Origin: JAPXSY01 sp034003585 | Lineage (GTDB): Bacteria > Verrucomicrobiota > Kiritimatiellia > RFP12 > UBA1067 | Direction of reading: 5' to 3' | DNA: 64,000 nt | NCBI GenBank assembly: GCA_034003585.1 | Contig: JAVEYH010000003.1 | Coordinates: forward strand, 25,887 to 89,886 | Shown here: positions 63,200-64,000 of the stretch, piece by piece | Numbering within the stretch: position 1 is the stretch's first letter | Layout of the letters: each line of letters starts with the position of its first letter | The notes under the pieces: model-generated | Seen by the model: the letters and a program-made list of their open reading frames with translations, nothing else | The model's database searches: none | Told to the model about the DNA's origin: nothing | Position numbers and translations under genes: made by a program

Positions 63200-64000
63200 T
63201 TAAGCCAGCCCTTTCCGCATAGCGTGAACCACAAAATCAATCATTGCCGCATCAGCGGTCAGCGGCAACTTCGTCAGCACCACTGGCGGACAGTCCACCT
63301 TGTAGGTCTGCGCGCTGATGTCCAGGCCGCGTGCATTGAGCGCGCGGGTGAATGCTGTGGCGCGGTTCAGGTCGGCAAACCGCAGCGTGGTCATGTGCCG
63401 CCAGCCGTCCACCGCAAGGATGTCGTCCGGATAATCGGCGGCCAGCTCGCGCACCGCGGTTTCGAAGCGCTGCCCCAGCGCGGCGGTCACCGCCGCGTTG
63501 GCCTGCGCCCACTCCATGGTCACCAGATACGCCAGCGACGCCAGTTCTTCCTGGCCGTTCGTCACGAGCGCTCCGAACTGCGGCATCACGTCCAACGCCG
63601 GGCTGAAGAGGATGCGCGAGGCCGGGTACTCGCCGCCGGGGAAGCCCTTGCCGATCACCACGCAGGAGGGCGTCAGTCCGTATTCGCGGAACATGAAAAG
63701 TTGCGGCGCCCACATGCAGGACTGGATCTCGTCCACCACGGTGACCACATCGCTCGCCCGGCAACGCTGGTGCGCGTACGTCAGAAACGCCGGCGACAAC
63801 AAACGTCCGCCGTAATTCATCATCACGATCTCGTGGAAGAACCCCGCGATTTTATACGCGCCTGAATCATACTCCGCGAAGGCCGCATCGATGTCACCCA
63901 GACAATTAGGCCGGATCGGCACGACTTTCCACATCCGAGCCTCCTCCATCGCCGCGTGCAGGCCCGGCCACATGCCGCGCAGCATCTGGGTCAAGACCGT
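63200..64000 (-). CDS. Partial class III pyridoxal-phosphate aminotransferase
   Basis: The frame stays open to the right edge, so at least 266 codons of the C-terminal part are seen and the N-terminus is missing; the first in-window TTG is not the true start. Class III features: VVTVVDEIQSCMWAP with the cofactor-binding Asp-Glu, and VVIGKGFPGGEYPASRILFS with the Schiff-base Lys. The family includes ornithine, 4-aminobutyrate and aminosugar transaminases. Here it may supply or remove an amino group in the catabolic pathway downstream. Confidence 0.85.
   Translation of the reverse strand, partial: TVLTQMLRGMWPGLHAAMEEARMWKVVPIRPNCLGDIDAAFAEYDSGAYKIAGFFHEIVMMNYGGRLLSPAFLTYAHQRCRASDVVTVVDEIQSCMWAPQLFMFREYGLTPSCVVIGKGFPGGEYPASRILFSPALDVMPQFGALVTNGQEELASLAYLVTMEWAQANAAVTAALGQRFETAVRELAADYPDDILAVDGWRHMTTLRFADLNRATAFTRALNARGLDISAQTYKVDCPPVVLTKLPLTADAAMIDFVVHAMRKGLA

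Overview
The window is a GC-rich stretch of a Gram-negative bacterial chromosome. Several traits fit the PVC superphylum, most likely Kiritimatiellota, Lentisphaerae or a nearby Verrucomicrobia lineage: very large secreted proteins with InlB-type repeats and FFRLR-like C-termini, Tat-exported Gfo/Idh/MocA oxidoreductases, right-handed beta-helix proteins, several glycoside hydrolases, and many ATGA-overlapping gene pairs. The taxonomic call is inference. I saw no rRNA, tRNA, CRISPR array or transposase.

Region 1 (1-30737) is a type IV pilus locus. A central plus-strand operon (7371-20354) holds pilM, pilN, pilO, a pilP-like gene, the secretin gene pilQ, a 2224-residue repeat protein and pilT with a TPR-like tail. 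On the left, a divergent minus-strand operon (7063 to 1) encodes a PAS-PAS-DHp protein without a kinase ATPase domain, two prepilins (one of 731 residues), a PilX-like protein, a DHp-like protein lacking the phospho-acceptor His, and a truncated GT-C-like membrane protein. On the right, a PAS protein gene (minus) and a gene for an HU-like protein with two zinc ribbons (plus) diverge. The latter is followed by a second set of two prepilins plus a PilX-like protein, then a NYN/PIN nuclease-like protein, an RsmC-like methyltransferase and a GH29 fucosidase. Both divergent intergenic regions carry back-to-back sequences matching the sigma-54 -24/-12 element (four in all), so the locus looks like one sigma-54 regulon.

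Region 2 (30898-46521) holds a secreted beta-helix protein, a TetR-controlled efflux operon whose RND pump and outer membrane factor are fused into one 1518-codon gene, a clan GH-A-like glycoside hydrolase, an LpxL-type acyltransferase and two Tat-exported Gfo/Idh/MocA proteins. The TetR operon has a perfect operator palindrome lying between its -35 and -10.

Region 3 (46574-54919) holds ybeY, cstA, a tandem NDK-like protein and an aminotransferase gene. ybeY overlaps cstA and the NDK-like gene overlaps the aminotransferase gene. It also has a GH71-like lipoprotein, a LamG-type gene broken at a G8 tract, and an AI-2E family transporter.

Region 4 (54928-64000) is a minus-strand catabolic cluster: class III aminotransferase (cut by the window edge), Gfo/Idh/MocA oxidoreductase, FGGY kinase, amidohydrolase, FucI/AraA-like isomerase, sodium:solute symporter and MFS transporter. 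Together they look like uptake and breakdown of one unidentified sugar or sugar acid.
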